This document shows positions 8,143-15,309 of a stretch of DNA of 64,000 bases, piece by piece (within the stretch, counting starts at the first letter, position 1; every line of letters begins with the position of its first letter). The stretch is from Mesorhizobium sp. WSM3862 (GTDB lineage Bacteria; Pseudomonadota; Alphaproteobacteria; Rhizobiales; Rhizobiaceae). Location of the stretch: NCBI RefSeq assembly GCF_002294985.1, contig NZ_NSGE01000008.1, forward strand, positions 62,001-126,000, written 5' to 3'. The position numbers and the translations under genes are program-made. The notes beneath the pieces are model-generated. The model had not been told where the DNA came from. It did not search any database and worked only from the letters and a program-made list of their open reading frames with translations.

Positions 8143-8400
8143 ATGGATTTGACGCCAGAGGAGTCGCGAGCCGCACGAGAACTCCTGCATTGGTCGCAGG
8201 TGCGCCTCGGCGCCAAGGCCAGCCTAGGCGAAGGGACCATTCGCGACTTCGAGAACGGGATCAGAATTCTGCGGGTCGAGAAACGAACCCGCATCCGTCG
8301 CGCTTTTGAGGCGGCGGGCGTCGTGTTCACGGCGAAGGGGCCCTCGCTTTCGGGCCTCAGGCCCGAAATGAATGGCTATCGCCATAAACAGCGCCGCTAA
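8143..8400 (+). CDS. XRE-type helix-turn-helix protein
   Basis: 85 residues. The segment LTPEESRAARELLHWSQVRLG followed by LGEGTIRDFENGIR has the helix pattern of a Cro/CI-type DNA-binding domain, as in small rhizobial transcriptional regulators. The start follows AGGGGAG (8128-8134) with suitable spacing; a TTG one codon upstream is possible. It lies 23 bases after the zinc-knuckle protein and probably shares its transcript. The C-terminus is basic and lacks a second domain. Confidence 0.7.
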   Translation: MDLTPEESRAARELLHWSQVRLGAKASLGEGTIRDFENGIRILRVEKRTRIRRAFEAAGVVFTAKGPSLSGLRPEMNGYRHKQRR

Positions 8401-8647
8401 GCTAGTCCCGCTGCCGAGCGCTGCTGGCAGCGAGCTAACTGTCCACGCAAACCGGAGGTCGCGTCCTCCGTGAGGCCTGTGAGCACTCGTGGACGTTTGC
8501 TGGAGAGCTTCGACTTCAAGCTGGTTCAACCTCGACCAGGCAAATGAACGACGCCTATGGCTGACTTATTTGTAGGGCAGGACCGCGGCCGCGCGTTGCC
8601 GCGTTCCCGAAGGGGAAGTCAGAGATTCCTCGATCTTCGAGGCGGCA

Positions 8648-8866
8648 TCAACTTTCCGGAAACCCGTATCGCAGCTTTTGGCCGGTGCCCGGCTGCTTGA
8701 CAGCGTCAAGTCCCAGTCGGGTGTGTTCGTGCTTGGCAAAAGCTTTCGCGTCCGCTTCGGAACCGAAACCCTTGATGGTGACAACGCCATCCTCGATAAC
8801 GCGCACGTAATACCTGTCTTCCAGCGTGTCGATCTCGACCGAATCCATTACGATTGACTTGTTCAT
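8648..8866 (-). CDS. Small conserved hypothetical protein
   Basis: 72 residues starting MNKSIVMDSVEIDTLEDRYYVRV. The protein is predicted as a short beta sheet followed by a helix (GSEADAKAFAKHEHTRLGL), which resembles small stress-inducible DUF-type proteins of rhizobia. The ATG at 8866 follows GGTGGG. The best EcfG-type promoter in this window lies directly upstream, pointing to general-stress induction. I do not recognise a named family. The 247 bases between this gene and the XRE gene show no recognisable feature. Confidence 0.62.
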   Translation of the reverse strand: MNKSIVMDSVEIDTLEDRYYVRVIEDGVVTIKGFGSEADAKAFAKHEHTRLGLDAVKQPGTGQKLRYGFPES

Positions 8867-8902
8867 TGACGGCCCACCTGAAGAAGATCCACCCCGCAGC
8901 CA

Positions 8903-8927
8903 AACGTCGCCGGCTAAGGATTGTTCC
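8903..8927 (-). promoter_or_regulatory. EcfG-type stress promoter
   Basis: On the minus strand GGAAC (8927-8923) is followed after exactly 16 bases by CGTT (8906-8903), a perfect match to the alphaproteobacterial general-stress promoter consensus. It is 37 bases upstream of the start of the 72-residue protein. Confidence 0.65.
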
Positions 8928-9105
8928 GCACTCAACTAATAAAACATCTACTCAGATAATCGGAGCACTCTGCGGGTCGGAGGGCAACGCGTTGCCTTTG
9001 CGAGGCCACGCTTGGCCAAGTCGGACAAACATACGATTTTACTAAAATGGAAGGAACTGATGGGACTGCTCCGGCTTGAGTCGCGGTTCCTGGAGTCGCG
9101 CGTGC

Positions 9106-10875
9106 ATGACCAGCGGCAAAGACCGGCTTTCCTTCATCGAGTTCCAATCGCCCACCTTGGTCGAGAAAGCTCCCGAAGGCGGCGAATGGCTGCACGAGAT
9201 CAAGTACGACGGTTACCGAACCCAGCTCATCGTGGAAGGCGGAACAGCGCGAGCCTTCACGCGCCGCGGCTATGACTGGTCGCATCGCTACAGGAGGATT
9301 GTCCAGGCGGCGGCAGGCTTGCCGGTGAAATCTGCGATCATCGATGGCGAGGCTGTCGTGATCGGCGACACCGGCCTGCCTGACTACCAGGCGCTGGAGC
9401 GCGAGTTGGGCAACCCAAACTCTCCGAGATTGATCTTCTATGCCTTCGACCTGCTGCACCTTGACGGCCGCGATCTGCGACAGCAGCCGCTGGTCGAACG
9501 CAAGGCAGCGCTCGAAACGCTGCTGAAGCACAGCGCGCCGACGCTGACCTATGCCGAGCATCTGGAGGTGAGCGGCAGGGAGATGTTCGATCATGCCTGC
9601 CGGATGGGCCTGGAGGGGATCGTGTCGAAGCGCGCGGACGCGCCCTACCGTTCCGGCGTGCAGACGAGCTGGGTCAAGGTCAAATGCATCAAGAGCGACA
9701 CCTTTCCGATCGTCGCGTTCGTCGAGAAGCTTGGCGCTGAGCCGCGCCGGATCGCATCGCTCTACATCGGCAGGCGCGAGGGCGATCGGCTGCTTTATGC
9801 AGGCAAGGCTCAGAGCGGTTATACGCTTGAAGTGGCGCGACGCGTTCGCGAACGGCTCGATCCGCTGATCATCGGCAGATCGCCTTTGTCGGAGCCCATT
9901 GTGAAGCCAAAGGCGACCTGGGTGAGACCCGAAGTCCTGGCCGAGGTGCAGTTCAGCGGCGTTACCGATCGCGGGATTTTGCGCGAGGCCGTGTTCAAGG
10001 GGCTCCGCGAGGACCTGGTGGCGGTCCCGCCAAAGCCGCCGGCGGCGTCGAAACGAAGAGCGGACCGAGATCACGGCGTGCCGCGTGAGAATATCTTGCA
10101 GCTGCTGCCCGATGCGGTCTCGCCTTCCAAGGATCAACTCGTTCGCTATTGGAGTCTGGTCGCCGATCAGGCGCTGGTGCACCTCGGCCGTCGCCCACTG
10201 AAGCTCGTCCGTCATGCCTTCGGGGCAACTTTCTACCACAAGGGGACGCTGCCCGAGATCCCGGCAGCGGTGCACCAGCTGCGCGTCGAGAAGCGAGAAG
10301 GTGGGGAGGGCACTCGGGTCTGGGTCGACGACCTCGACGGCTTGCTCGGGCTGGTCGAAATGGATGCGGTCGAGCTCCACCCGTGGAATGCCACGGTGGA
10401 TGACATAGAGCATGCCGACCGGATCGTGCTGGATCTCGACCCTGGTGAGGGCGTGGAATGGGCGCAAGTGACTGAGACCGCGCTGGCGCTGCGCGACATC
10501 ATGGCAGCGTCAGGTCTGGAAAGCTGGCCGAAGGTCACGGGCGGCAAGGGCATTCACTTGTTGGCGCCGCTGGCGGCGAAAATGACCCACGACCGAGCGC
10601 GGCAGCTCGCCAGGTCGATTGCCCAGGTCCTCGCCGACGCAGAACCCGACCGCTACTTGCTGTCGGCCGCGCCGGCGGCCCGCAAGGGCCGCATCTTTAT
10701 CGACTATCTTCGCAACGGGCGATGCAACACGGCCGCCGGCGCTTTTTCGCCGCGGGCCCGCCCTGGCTTCCCCATCGCGCATCCCGTTACTTGGGTGCAG
10801 GTAGAGCGGCGTATCCGGCCGGATGCGTTTACCATGGACCATCCGTTCAGGGCGGCTCAGCGAAATGCGGCGTAG
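9106..10875 (+). CDS. ligD: ATP-dependent DNA ligase D (ligase plus polymerase domains)
   Basis: 589 residues. The N-terminal ligase domain has the nucleotidyl-lysine motif EIKYDGYR (Lys33) and later motifs including DGEAVV and GLEGIVSKR. An OB-fold follows to about residue 310. The C-terminal half is an archaeo-eukaryotic-type primase/polymerase domain with the metal-binding DLDPG pair, the GGKGIHL histidine motif and FIDYLRN. There is no phosphoesterase domain, so this is a LIG-POL form like some of the multiple rhizobial LigD proteins. Its role is non-homologous end joining or gap filling with Ku, which is not encoded here. ATG 9106 lacks a good ribosome binding site. Confidence 0.92.
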   Translation: MTSGKDRLSFIEFQSPTLVEKAPEGGEWLHEIKYDGYRTQLIVEGGTARAFTRRGYDWSHRYRRIVQAAAGLPVKSAIIDGEAVVIGDTGLPDYQALERELGNPNSPRLIFYAFDLLHLDGRDLRQQPLVERKAALETLLKHSAPTLTYAEHLEVSGREMFDHACRMGLEGIVSKRADAPYRSGVQTSWVKVKCIKSDTFPIVAFVEKLGAEPRRIASLYIGRREGDRLLYAGKAQSGYTLEVARRVRERLDPLIIGRSPLSEPIVKPKATWVRPEVLAEVQFSGVTDRGILREAVFKGLREDLVAVPPKPPAASKRRADRDHGVPRENILQLLPDAVSPSKDQLVRYWSLVADQALVHLGRRPLKLVRHAFGATFYHKGTLPEIPAAVHQLRVEKREGGEGTRVWVDDLDGLLGLVEMDAVELHPWNATVDDIEHADRIVLDLDPGEGVEWAQVTETALALRDIMAASGLESWPKVTGGKGIHLLAPLAAKMTHDRARQLARSIAQVLADAEPDRYLLSAAPAARKGRIFIDYLRNGRCNTAAGAFSPRARPGFPIAHPVTWVQVERRIRPDAFTMDHPFRAAQRNAA

Positions 10876-10927
10876 CGGGCGAGGCCCGTGAAGATCATCC
10901 CGAATCTGCGTTCTTAGTCATAGGCGA

Positions 10928-11068
10928 TTGAATTTTCGGGCGGAACCAGTTTCCAAGAACGCAAATTGCTGGCATGATCATATAAGGGCCTATGCATATT
11001 TTGATTCGATGGCCCCTGTTCCTGGTAACCGACGGCTCCCCATCGCCCCCCGCCCATGCCGTCGGTTG
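10928..11068. repeat. Dispersed structured repeat, copy 2
   Basis: Second copy of the repeat at 7484-7623. The main stem is ACCGACGGC (11028-11036) with GCCGTCGGT (11058-11066), fully paired; compared with copy 1, one A-T pair replaces a G-C pair on both arms. The internal C-rich loop and the block GCTGGCATGATCATATAAGG are conserved. It occupies most of the 289-base gap between ligD and the 40-residue peptide gene. Confidence 0.75.
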
Positions 11069-11164
11069 CCTCATTTCGAAATCTCAAATTAAGGACGCAG
11101 CCCTGACCGGTCGAGCAGGGCTGTGGTACGCCGCAAGGTCTTTGGCCTTGTGGGCCGACGGCAA

Positions 11165-11287
11165 TCACGAGCCGAACCAAAATAGCGCCAGAAGAGCCAC
11201 AAAGATTGCGGCCGCGGCGACGGTGCCCCACATGAAGACCCTGCTGGTGCCACGCTGCTCCTCCTCGCGGGATAGGTTGTTAGCCAT
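11165..11287 (-). CDS. 40-residue single-span membrane peptide
   Basis: A short ORF of 40 codons with start at 11287, preceded by AAGGAG at good spacing. The product has a charged N-terminus (MANNLSREEEQRGTSR) and one transmembrane helix (FMWGTVAAAAIFVALLALFW) near the C-terminus. The charge distribution suggests an N-in orientation. Small tail-type membrane proteins of this kind are common in rhizobial stress regions. The function is unknown; translation is inferred only from the ribosome binding site and composition. Confidence 0.6.
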   Translation of the reverse strand: MANNLSREEEQRGTSRVFMWGTVAAAAIFVALLALFWFGS

Positions 11288-11331
11288 GTCAAGTCTCCTT
11301 CGCAGTATCTCCGCACAAGTGTGAACGCCCG

Positions 11332-11520
11332 TCAGCGGCTCGCCACCGCCCTTGCTTCGCGCTCCAGCGTCGCACGATCGTTTCCGTGCTTTTTGATGAG
11401 GTCGCGAGCCTCGGGGATTGTCAGCTGGAATTTCCTCGCGAAGTGGGCGACCTCATATTCCTCATCGCCTGACACGCGGCCGCGGTCGCGGAAATCGCGC
11501 TTGGTCGTGTCGTCTGCCAT
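11332..11520 (-). CDS. DUF3606 protein (paralogue)
   Basis: 62 residues beginning MADDTTKRDFRDRGRVS, paralogous to the protein at 7759-7953. The core EYEVAHFARKFQLTIPEARDLIKKHGNDRATLEREAR is complete. The ATG follows AGGAGGAAC. It is divergent from the DUF892 gene at 11733, and each gene has its own GGAAC-type stress promoter in the shared intergenic region. Confidence 0.85.
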   Translation of the reverse strand: MADDTTKRDFRDRGRVSGDEEYEVAHFARKFQLTIPEARDLIKKHGNDRATLEREARAVASR

Positions 11521-11545
11521 CGTTGTTCCTCCTGGATAGGAACAA

Positions 11546-11570
11546 AACCGCCTCCCTTTGGGAATGTTCC
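11546..11570 (-). promoter_or_regulatory. EcfG-type stress promoter of the second DUF3606 gene
   Basis: On the minus strand GGAAC (11570-11566) and GGTT (11549-11546) are separated by 16 bases, 26 bases upstream of the start codon. The element matches the consensus except at the first -10 base. Confidence 0.5.
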
Positions 11571-11678
11571 AGCCTCTGGGAGGTTGGTATGCGGACGCGG
11601 CTTCCGTCCTGTCAGCGACGCTTTTCGAGGAGCCGCGGGCCTGCTGCTCGTCATGCCCACTCCCGTCACTCTCGCCAC

Positions 11679-11703
11679 GGAACAATCCGCAGTCCTTGTG
11701 GTT
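11679..11703 (+). promoter_or_regulatory. EcfG-type stress promoter of the DUF892 gene
   Basis: GGAAC (11679-11683), a 16-base spacer, then GGTT (11700-11703), 30 bases before the DUF892 start codon. The -10 base pattern equals that of the divergent DUF3606 gene. Confidence 0.5.
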
Positions 11704-11732
11704 CGGGCGCACCCAACCAGGAGGAACAAACT

Positions 11733-12242
11733 ATGTCTGAATCCCGCGAATGGCTGATCCAGTGGCTGAGGGATGCTCACGCAATGGAAGAGCAAGCCGA
11801 GACGATGCTGTCCGGCCAGCTGGGTCGGCTCGAGAGCTATCCGGACCTCAGCGAACGCATCCGCGCTCACCTCGCCGAGACCAAGGAGCAGGCGAGACGA
11901 TTGAAGTCTTGCCTGGATGGCCTGGAAGAAGGTTCGTCAACACTGAAGGACGCAGGCGGAAAACTGACCGCAATGGCGCAGTCGATCAGCGGCGTGTTCG
12001 CCGGCGACGAGGTGATGAAAGGCTCTCTGGCCAGCTACACCTTCGAGCATATGGAGATCGCTTCCTATACGATCCTCATGGCTGCCGCTGAAGCCGTGGG
12101 TGAAGCCGAGATTGCTCGGGTCTGTGAGCAGAACCTGCGCGAAGAAGAAGCGATGGCCGAGTGGCTGAAGGACAATCTTCCGCAGGTCACCGAGACATTC
12201 CTCGCCCGGGCCGATGCCGACAGCGACAGCGCCAAGCGCTAG
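11733..12242 (+). CDS. DUF892 (YciE/YciF-type) ferritin-like protein
   Basis: 169 residues, the normal length for YciF-type proteins. The helices contain the expected acidic residues and histidines for a four-helix ferritin-like di-iron bundle: HAMEEQAETM near residue 17, AHLAETKEQARR near 50, YTFEHMEIASY near 108 and NLREEEAMAEW near 137. YciF-type proteins are associated with general stress. The ATG follows AGGAGGAAC. Regulation by the upstream EcfG-type site is inferred. Confidence 0.88.
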   Translation: MSESREWLIQWLRDAHAMEEQAETMLSGQLGRLESYPDLSERIRAHLAETKEQARRLKSCLDGLEEGSSTLKDAGGKLTAMAQSISGVFAGDEVMKGSLASYTFEHMEIASYTILMAAAEAVGEAEIARVCEQNLREEEAMAEWLKDNLPQVTETFLARADADSDSAKR

Positions 12243-12292
12243 TTCGCGCCCTACAGGTGAACCGAGGCGGCGTGGCCGCCGCCTCGGTCACA

Positions 12293-12580
12293 TCAAGCAT
12301 GCTTCGGCTGGGCTGCCTTTCCAGTTGGGAGCGGAACTGCTCCATCCTCGATGAGGATGTCCTTCCGGCGGGCAAAGGCAACGAAGACGCCTCTCGCCGT
12401 TTCTGCGTCGATTTCGCCGGCCAAGGCGGCCTTGCAGGCACGCACCGCCGCCTTCTGCTCAGGGCTGTTGCCACACCAGTCGACGACGAACTGATAGGCA
12501 TCTACGACAGTGTTCAGCTGACGCGGAAATCCCAGTCCGACCCAGACGCGGATCGGCTTTTCGAACGGTTTTGCAAGCAT
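12293..12580 (-). CDS. DUF982 protein
   Basis: 95 residues with the family signature VWVGLGFPRQLNTVVDAYQFV followed by AVRACKAALAGEIDAETARGVFVAFARR. DUF982 proteins are short rhizobial proteins without a known biochemical role. It lies 21 bases downstream of another DUF982 gene and its start follows AAGGAGG, so the two form an operon. A third family member is at 35914-36219 and shares the GLGFPR motif. Confidence 0.86.
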   Translation of the reverse strand: MLAKPFEKPIRVWVGLGFPRQLNTVVDAYQFVVDWCGNSPEQKAAVRACKAALAGEIDAETARGVFVAFARRKDILIEDGAVPLPTGKAAQPKHA

Positions 12581-12601
12581 CGCGACTGCCTCCTTTTGCG
12601 G

Positions 12602-12901
12602 CTACGCAGCCACGCCGCTGCCTGGGCCCTTGCCGGTCATCCAAGGCAAAGTGACAGTCACGTCCTCGTGGATCTTGACCGACTTTGCGAAGCCGCAGAA
12701 CGCGTCTCTGGCGGCCGTTAGCGGATAGTCGCTGTCGAATGCTCGCTGACAGGCACGCAGGGCGGTCTCGTAGATGGTGCCGCGTTTGTTCTTGGGCCAT
12801 TCGTAGAGAAATTCCAGGGCGTCATCGAGGCAGGCGATTTCCTGGATGAGGCTGTTCCCGTTCTTCACGAAAACGGGGCTGTCAAACATCCGATCGTTCA
12901 T
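12602..12901 (-). CDS. DUF982 protein (tandem paralogue)
   Basis: 99 residues starting MNDRMFDSPVFVKNG. The DUF982 core is more diverged than in its downstream neighbour (IACLDDALEFLYEW, ALRACQRAFDSDYPLTAARDAFCGFAKS). The start at 12901 follows TTGGAGG. It heads the two-gene DUF982 operon. No GGAAC-type promoter is visible upstream, unlike several other small stress genes nearby. Confidence 0.8.
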   Translation of the reverse strand: MNDRMFDSPVFVKNGNSLIQEIACLDDALEFLYEWPKNKRGTIYETALRACQRAFDSDYPLTAARDAFCGFAKSVKIHEDVTVTLPWMTGKGPGSGVAA

Positions 12902-13141
12902 AAGATCCTCCAAGTCGAACGAACAATTTGAGTTCTGAGACAGGCCGGAACCGGCAGCGATCCTGGCCTGGCTGCGATATGGGTTTGCGGTTTTTGGCCG
13001 TCAAGATGAGGGCGCGTGCGGGAGCGTTCGGCTCGGTGGGAACCTTCCGCGGGTCTTGCTGTTCGGTACGCAGCGGCGGGGCGAACCTTTGCTCCGAAAT
13101 GAGGGCCGCCATCCGTGAGCGGGTCATGTGGCCGCTCTTGC

Positions 13142-13177
13142 GAAAACCCGCCCGCGCTCCTCCCCGGGCGGGTTTTT
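13142..13177 (-). terminator. Rho-independent terminator
   Basis: GC-rich hairpin AACCCGCCCG / CGGGCGGGTT with a short loop, flanked by an A-run on one side and a T-run on the other. It can work on both strands. It lies 67 bases beyond the stop of the minus-strand gene at 13244 and is the only recognisable feature in the 342-base gap 12902-13243. Confidence 0.8.
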
Positions 13178-13243
13178 GCCGGAGCAATTCTAGAAAGCGT
13201 GACTCGGGTTTCCGTCCGGAACTGCCGGCAGGCACAGTCTTCC

Positions 13244-13549
13244 TTACGCCGGCCGCTGAACCACCGGTGGCTTTCGCGCGGGAGGCTTGCTGGTCGTCAC
13301 CAGCCTGACCTTGTCGATGTCCACTGTAACCGGTACGCCGAGCTTCACGGTCACCCGGTCCCCATTGACGCGCGTTACATCTCCGACGAGCTCGATCGGC
13401 TGGCCTCTCTTCACAGTCGACGTGCGGTCGATGATCGAATGCGGCTGCTCATAGGAGGGAATCGACACGCTGACGCGGTCCTCCGTCACCCGCCGGCGAA
13501 CCGTTGCGGTGATGGCGACCTCGTCTCCGACCTTGATGCCTCTTGCCAT
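13244..13549 (-). CDS. Conserved hypothetical protein, beta-rich
   Basis: 101 residues starting MARGIKVGDEVAITATVRRRV. Short alternating strands (VGDVTRVNGDRVTVKLG, PVTVDIDKVRLV) suggest a small beta barrel of the KOW/SH3 or OB type, with a flexible proline-rich tail ending KPPARKPPVVQRPA. I do not recognise the family. It ends before a strong hairpin terminator. Confidence 0.65.
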   Translation of the reverse strand: MARGIKVGDEVAITATVRRRVTEDRVSVSIPSYEQPHSIIDRTSTVKRGQPIELVGDVTRVNGDRVTVKLGVPVTVDIDKVRLVTTSKPPARKPPVVQRPA

Positions 13550-13668
13550 AGACGCAAGACTGGTGCGGTCGGCGGATTCGTCAAGCGATCGCTAATGTGA
13601 TCTTTGGGCACTTTCCAGCGCGTGCCTTGGCACACGTGCAAGAAAACCGGATCTGGCTCGTCAACAGG

Positions 13669-13830
13669 CTACTTCCTACGCGACAGTGCCTTCGCCTCGC
13701 GAACGAGCGAACCCCAATTCAAGCCTAGGAAAGAAACAAGTTCCAAAGCCTGCGCTTCGGTAATGCCGATCTCCCGGACAAGCCGTTGAACAACAGATTC
13801 CTGTGACTGACTGTCAGATGTGAGCGCCAT
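13669..13830 (-). CDS. Small DUF3606-like helical protein
   Basis: 53 residues starting MALTSDSQSQESVV. The C-terminal segment IGITEAQALELVSFLGLNWGSLVREAKAL carries the same helix-turn-helix-like pattern as the DUF3606 proteins nearby, but without their N-terminal KRDFRDR block. The start has GGGGA upstream. A perfect EcfG-type promoter precedes it. The function is unknown. Confidence 0.66.
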   Translation of the reverse strand: MALTSDSQSQESVVQRLVREIGITEAQALELVSFLGLNWGSLVREAKALSRRK

Positions 13831-13852
13831 GGGGAGTCCCCTATGGCGGCGC

Positions 13853-13877
13853 AACGTTCAAGTCAGAAATTAGTTCC
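13853..13877 (-). promoter_or_regulatory. EcfG-type stress promoter
   Basis: On the minus strand GGAAC (13877-13873) is followed after 16 bases by CGTT (13856-13853), matching the consensus exactly, 23 bases upstream of the 53-residue protein. Confidence 0.65.
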
Positions 13878-13912
13878 CGCCAATTCCGGGCTTGGCTGCC
13901 ACCGGCGGTCCG

Positions 13913-14143
13913 TCATTGGCTGGAAGCGAGCTTCTGGATACGCCCTTTGTCCAGACGGAACACCCCCTCGGTGCCGCCCTGGCGCTCAAAGTCGGTCTGG
14001 AGTTCGTCCCACGTACCCAGATATTTGCCGCATTCGGCACAATGGATTTGGGTAGTGGGTTGAGCATCGATGGGGATCTGCAACCGGATCACACCGCAAT
14101 ACGGGCATTCCAATTTGTGATCCAGATACCTACCGGCGATCAT
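13913..14143 (-). CDS. Zinc-ribbon-type small protein
   Basis: 76 residues with two CxxC pairs, CPYCG near residue 13 and CAECG near residue 35, separated by about 19 residues. This is a zinc-ribbon arrangement. The C-terminal part (YLGTWDELQTDFERQGG...) is helical and charged. The protein may bind nucleic acid or protein, but no specific family is evident. It is in the same orientation as the neighbouring small stress genes. Confidence 0.68.
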   Translation of the reverse strand: MIAGRYLDHKLECPYCGVIRLQIPIDAQPTTQIHCAECGKYLGTWDELQTDFERQGGTEGVFRLDKGRIQKLASSQ

Positions 14144-14289
14144 CGCCCACCATCTCGCAATCGGCAGGTCTGCGCAAGCCGCCGATTCTTGTGCATGCCG
14201 CCAGGAGGCACAGCGATTCTGGGGCAGCGAGACGCAGCAACCAACGACTAAAAGCGCTTCGCCACGCCCTCCGACATCGCGCGCCCGCC

Positions 14290-14346
14290 CGTCTGTATCT
14301 TATGCAGAACGCGTTCATGACCGGCGAGACCATCCACAACGATGGC
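14290..14346 (+). pseudogene. C-terminal scrap of a short-chain dehydrogenase
   Basis: Within the 325-base gap 14144-14468, one frame reads RLYLMQNAFMTGETIHNDG, which is the characteristic C-terminal strand and glycine-rich end of SDR enzymes (LxxNxFxTGExIxxDGG). No other SDR motif precedes it in any frame, so it would be a relic left by deletion. The rest of the gap shows nothing recognisable. Confidence 0.42.
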
Positions 14347-14468
14347 TGGTGTGAGCGGGCGAGGCAGAGGGCTGCCGTGCCGTGCCTTCGCGATGCAATG
14401 GCATTTTCGGCGCAACGCTAATATACATGACGCCCGAATGAGCAGCGCCTCCGCACACGAGGAATGCC

Positions 14469-14801
14469 ATGCGAAGGGTCATCTTTACAGCCATGTGCAT
14501 TGCCGCCGCAACAGGCGCCAATGCGCATGATTGGTACGAAGACAAGATTGACCCGGTAACGAAATTCAAGTGCTGCGGCAGTCAAGATTGCCGCGCCATC
14601 CCTCAGTCTTCGGTGCGGTCCAGAGCCGACGGCGGCTATACCTATTTGCCCGACGGATTCAACATCCCGCGAGATCGGGTTCAGGAATCGCCGGACGGCC
14701 AATATCATATCTGCGAAAACAACTACGTGATAACCAATCAGCCCTATTTGCGCTGCTTCTTCGCGCCGCGGTTCAAGGTTTCTCGGCTGGTCGCACGCTG
14801 A
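14469..14801 (+). CDS. Exported cysteine-containing hypothetical protein
   Basis: 110 residues with a signal peptide (MRRVIFTAMCIAAATGANA) cleaved before HDWYEDK. The mature part has a CCGSQDC cluster and two later cysteines (YHICENN, YLRCFF), so disulfide bonds are likely in the periplasm. Comparable small secreted proteins with a HDWY/CCxxxDC start occur in rhizobia and bradyrhizobia, from memory. The function is unknown. Confidence 0.72.
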   Translation: MRRVIFTAMCIAAATGANAHDWYEDKIDPVTKFKCCGSQDCRAIPQSSVRSRADGGYTYLPDGFNIPRDRVQESPDGQYHICENNYVITNQPYLRCFFAPRFKVSRLVAR

Positions 14802-14855
14802 GGGGATGGCCGTTTTTCGGAAAGGTCCATCGACCGGCTCAAGCGGCGGCGTGAA

Positions 14856-15041
14856 CTAGACGCCCGAGTGCCTCGCCCTGATGATTCTGGCTTCCCGCAA
14901 CAGCGCAGGACGATCGCGTCCAACCGCTTTTATCAGCCTCCTGGCTTGCGCGTCCGAAATGCCTGTTTTCTGTTTCAGCAAAATGACGAGCTGCTTGTCG
15001 TCGATCCGGTTATGGGAACTGCTTTCGCCGGGTTCGGTCAT
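14856..15041 (-). CDS. Small DUF3606-like protein
   Basis: 61 residues starting MTEPGESSSHNRIDDKQLV. The core TGISDAQARRLIKAVGRDRPALLREARII matches the DUF3606-type motif seen in other proteins here (IxxxQAxxLIxxxGxDRxxLxREAR). The start follows GGAGGA. It is the last of the run of small stress-type genes; the 268 bases between it and the Rieske-FAD gene show nothing recognisable. Confidence 0.68.
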   Translation of the reverse strand: MTEPGESSSHNRIDDKQLVILLKQKTGISDAQARRLIKAVGRDRPALLREARIIRARHSGV

Positions 15042-15309
15042 TGTTGGATCCTCCTCCGACCGAACGGAAAGAAGCCCTGAAAGGTTTCATCGCGTTGTTG
15101 CTTTTCGTAGGCGATTGGTACCGCCGATCGCATGGCGGCAAATCAGCCTTCGCCAGGCCGTCTGAAACGGCAAAACGGCCTTTGGTCTTCAACTGCATCA
15201 CATTTGCAGCGGTCGGCCGTTCCGGTCGGATGTCGGATTTGAGCGCATTGCAGACCGACGCCGGCCGCCTCCGTGCGTGCGCTGCTCTAAGCGGCCTCTG
15301 CATGCTTCA

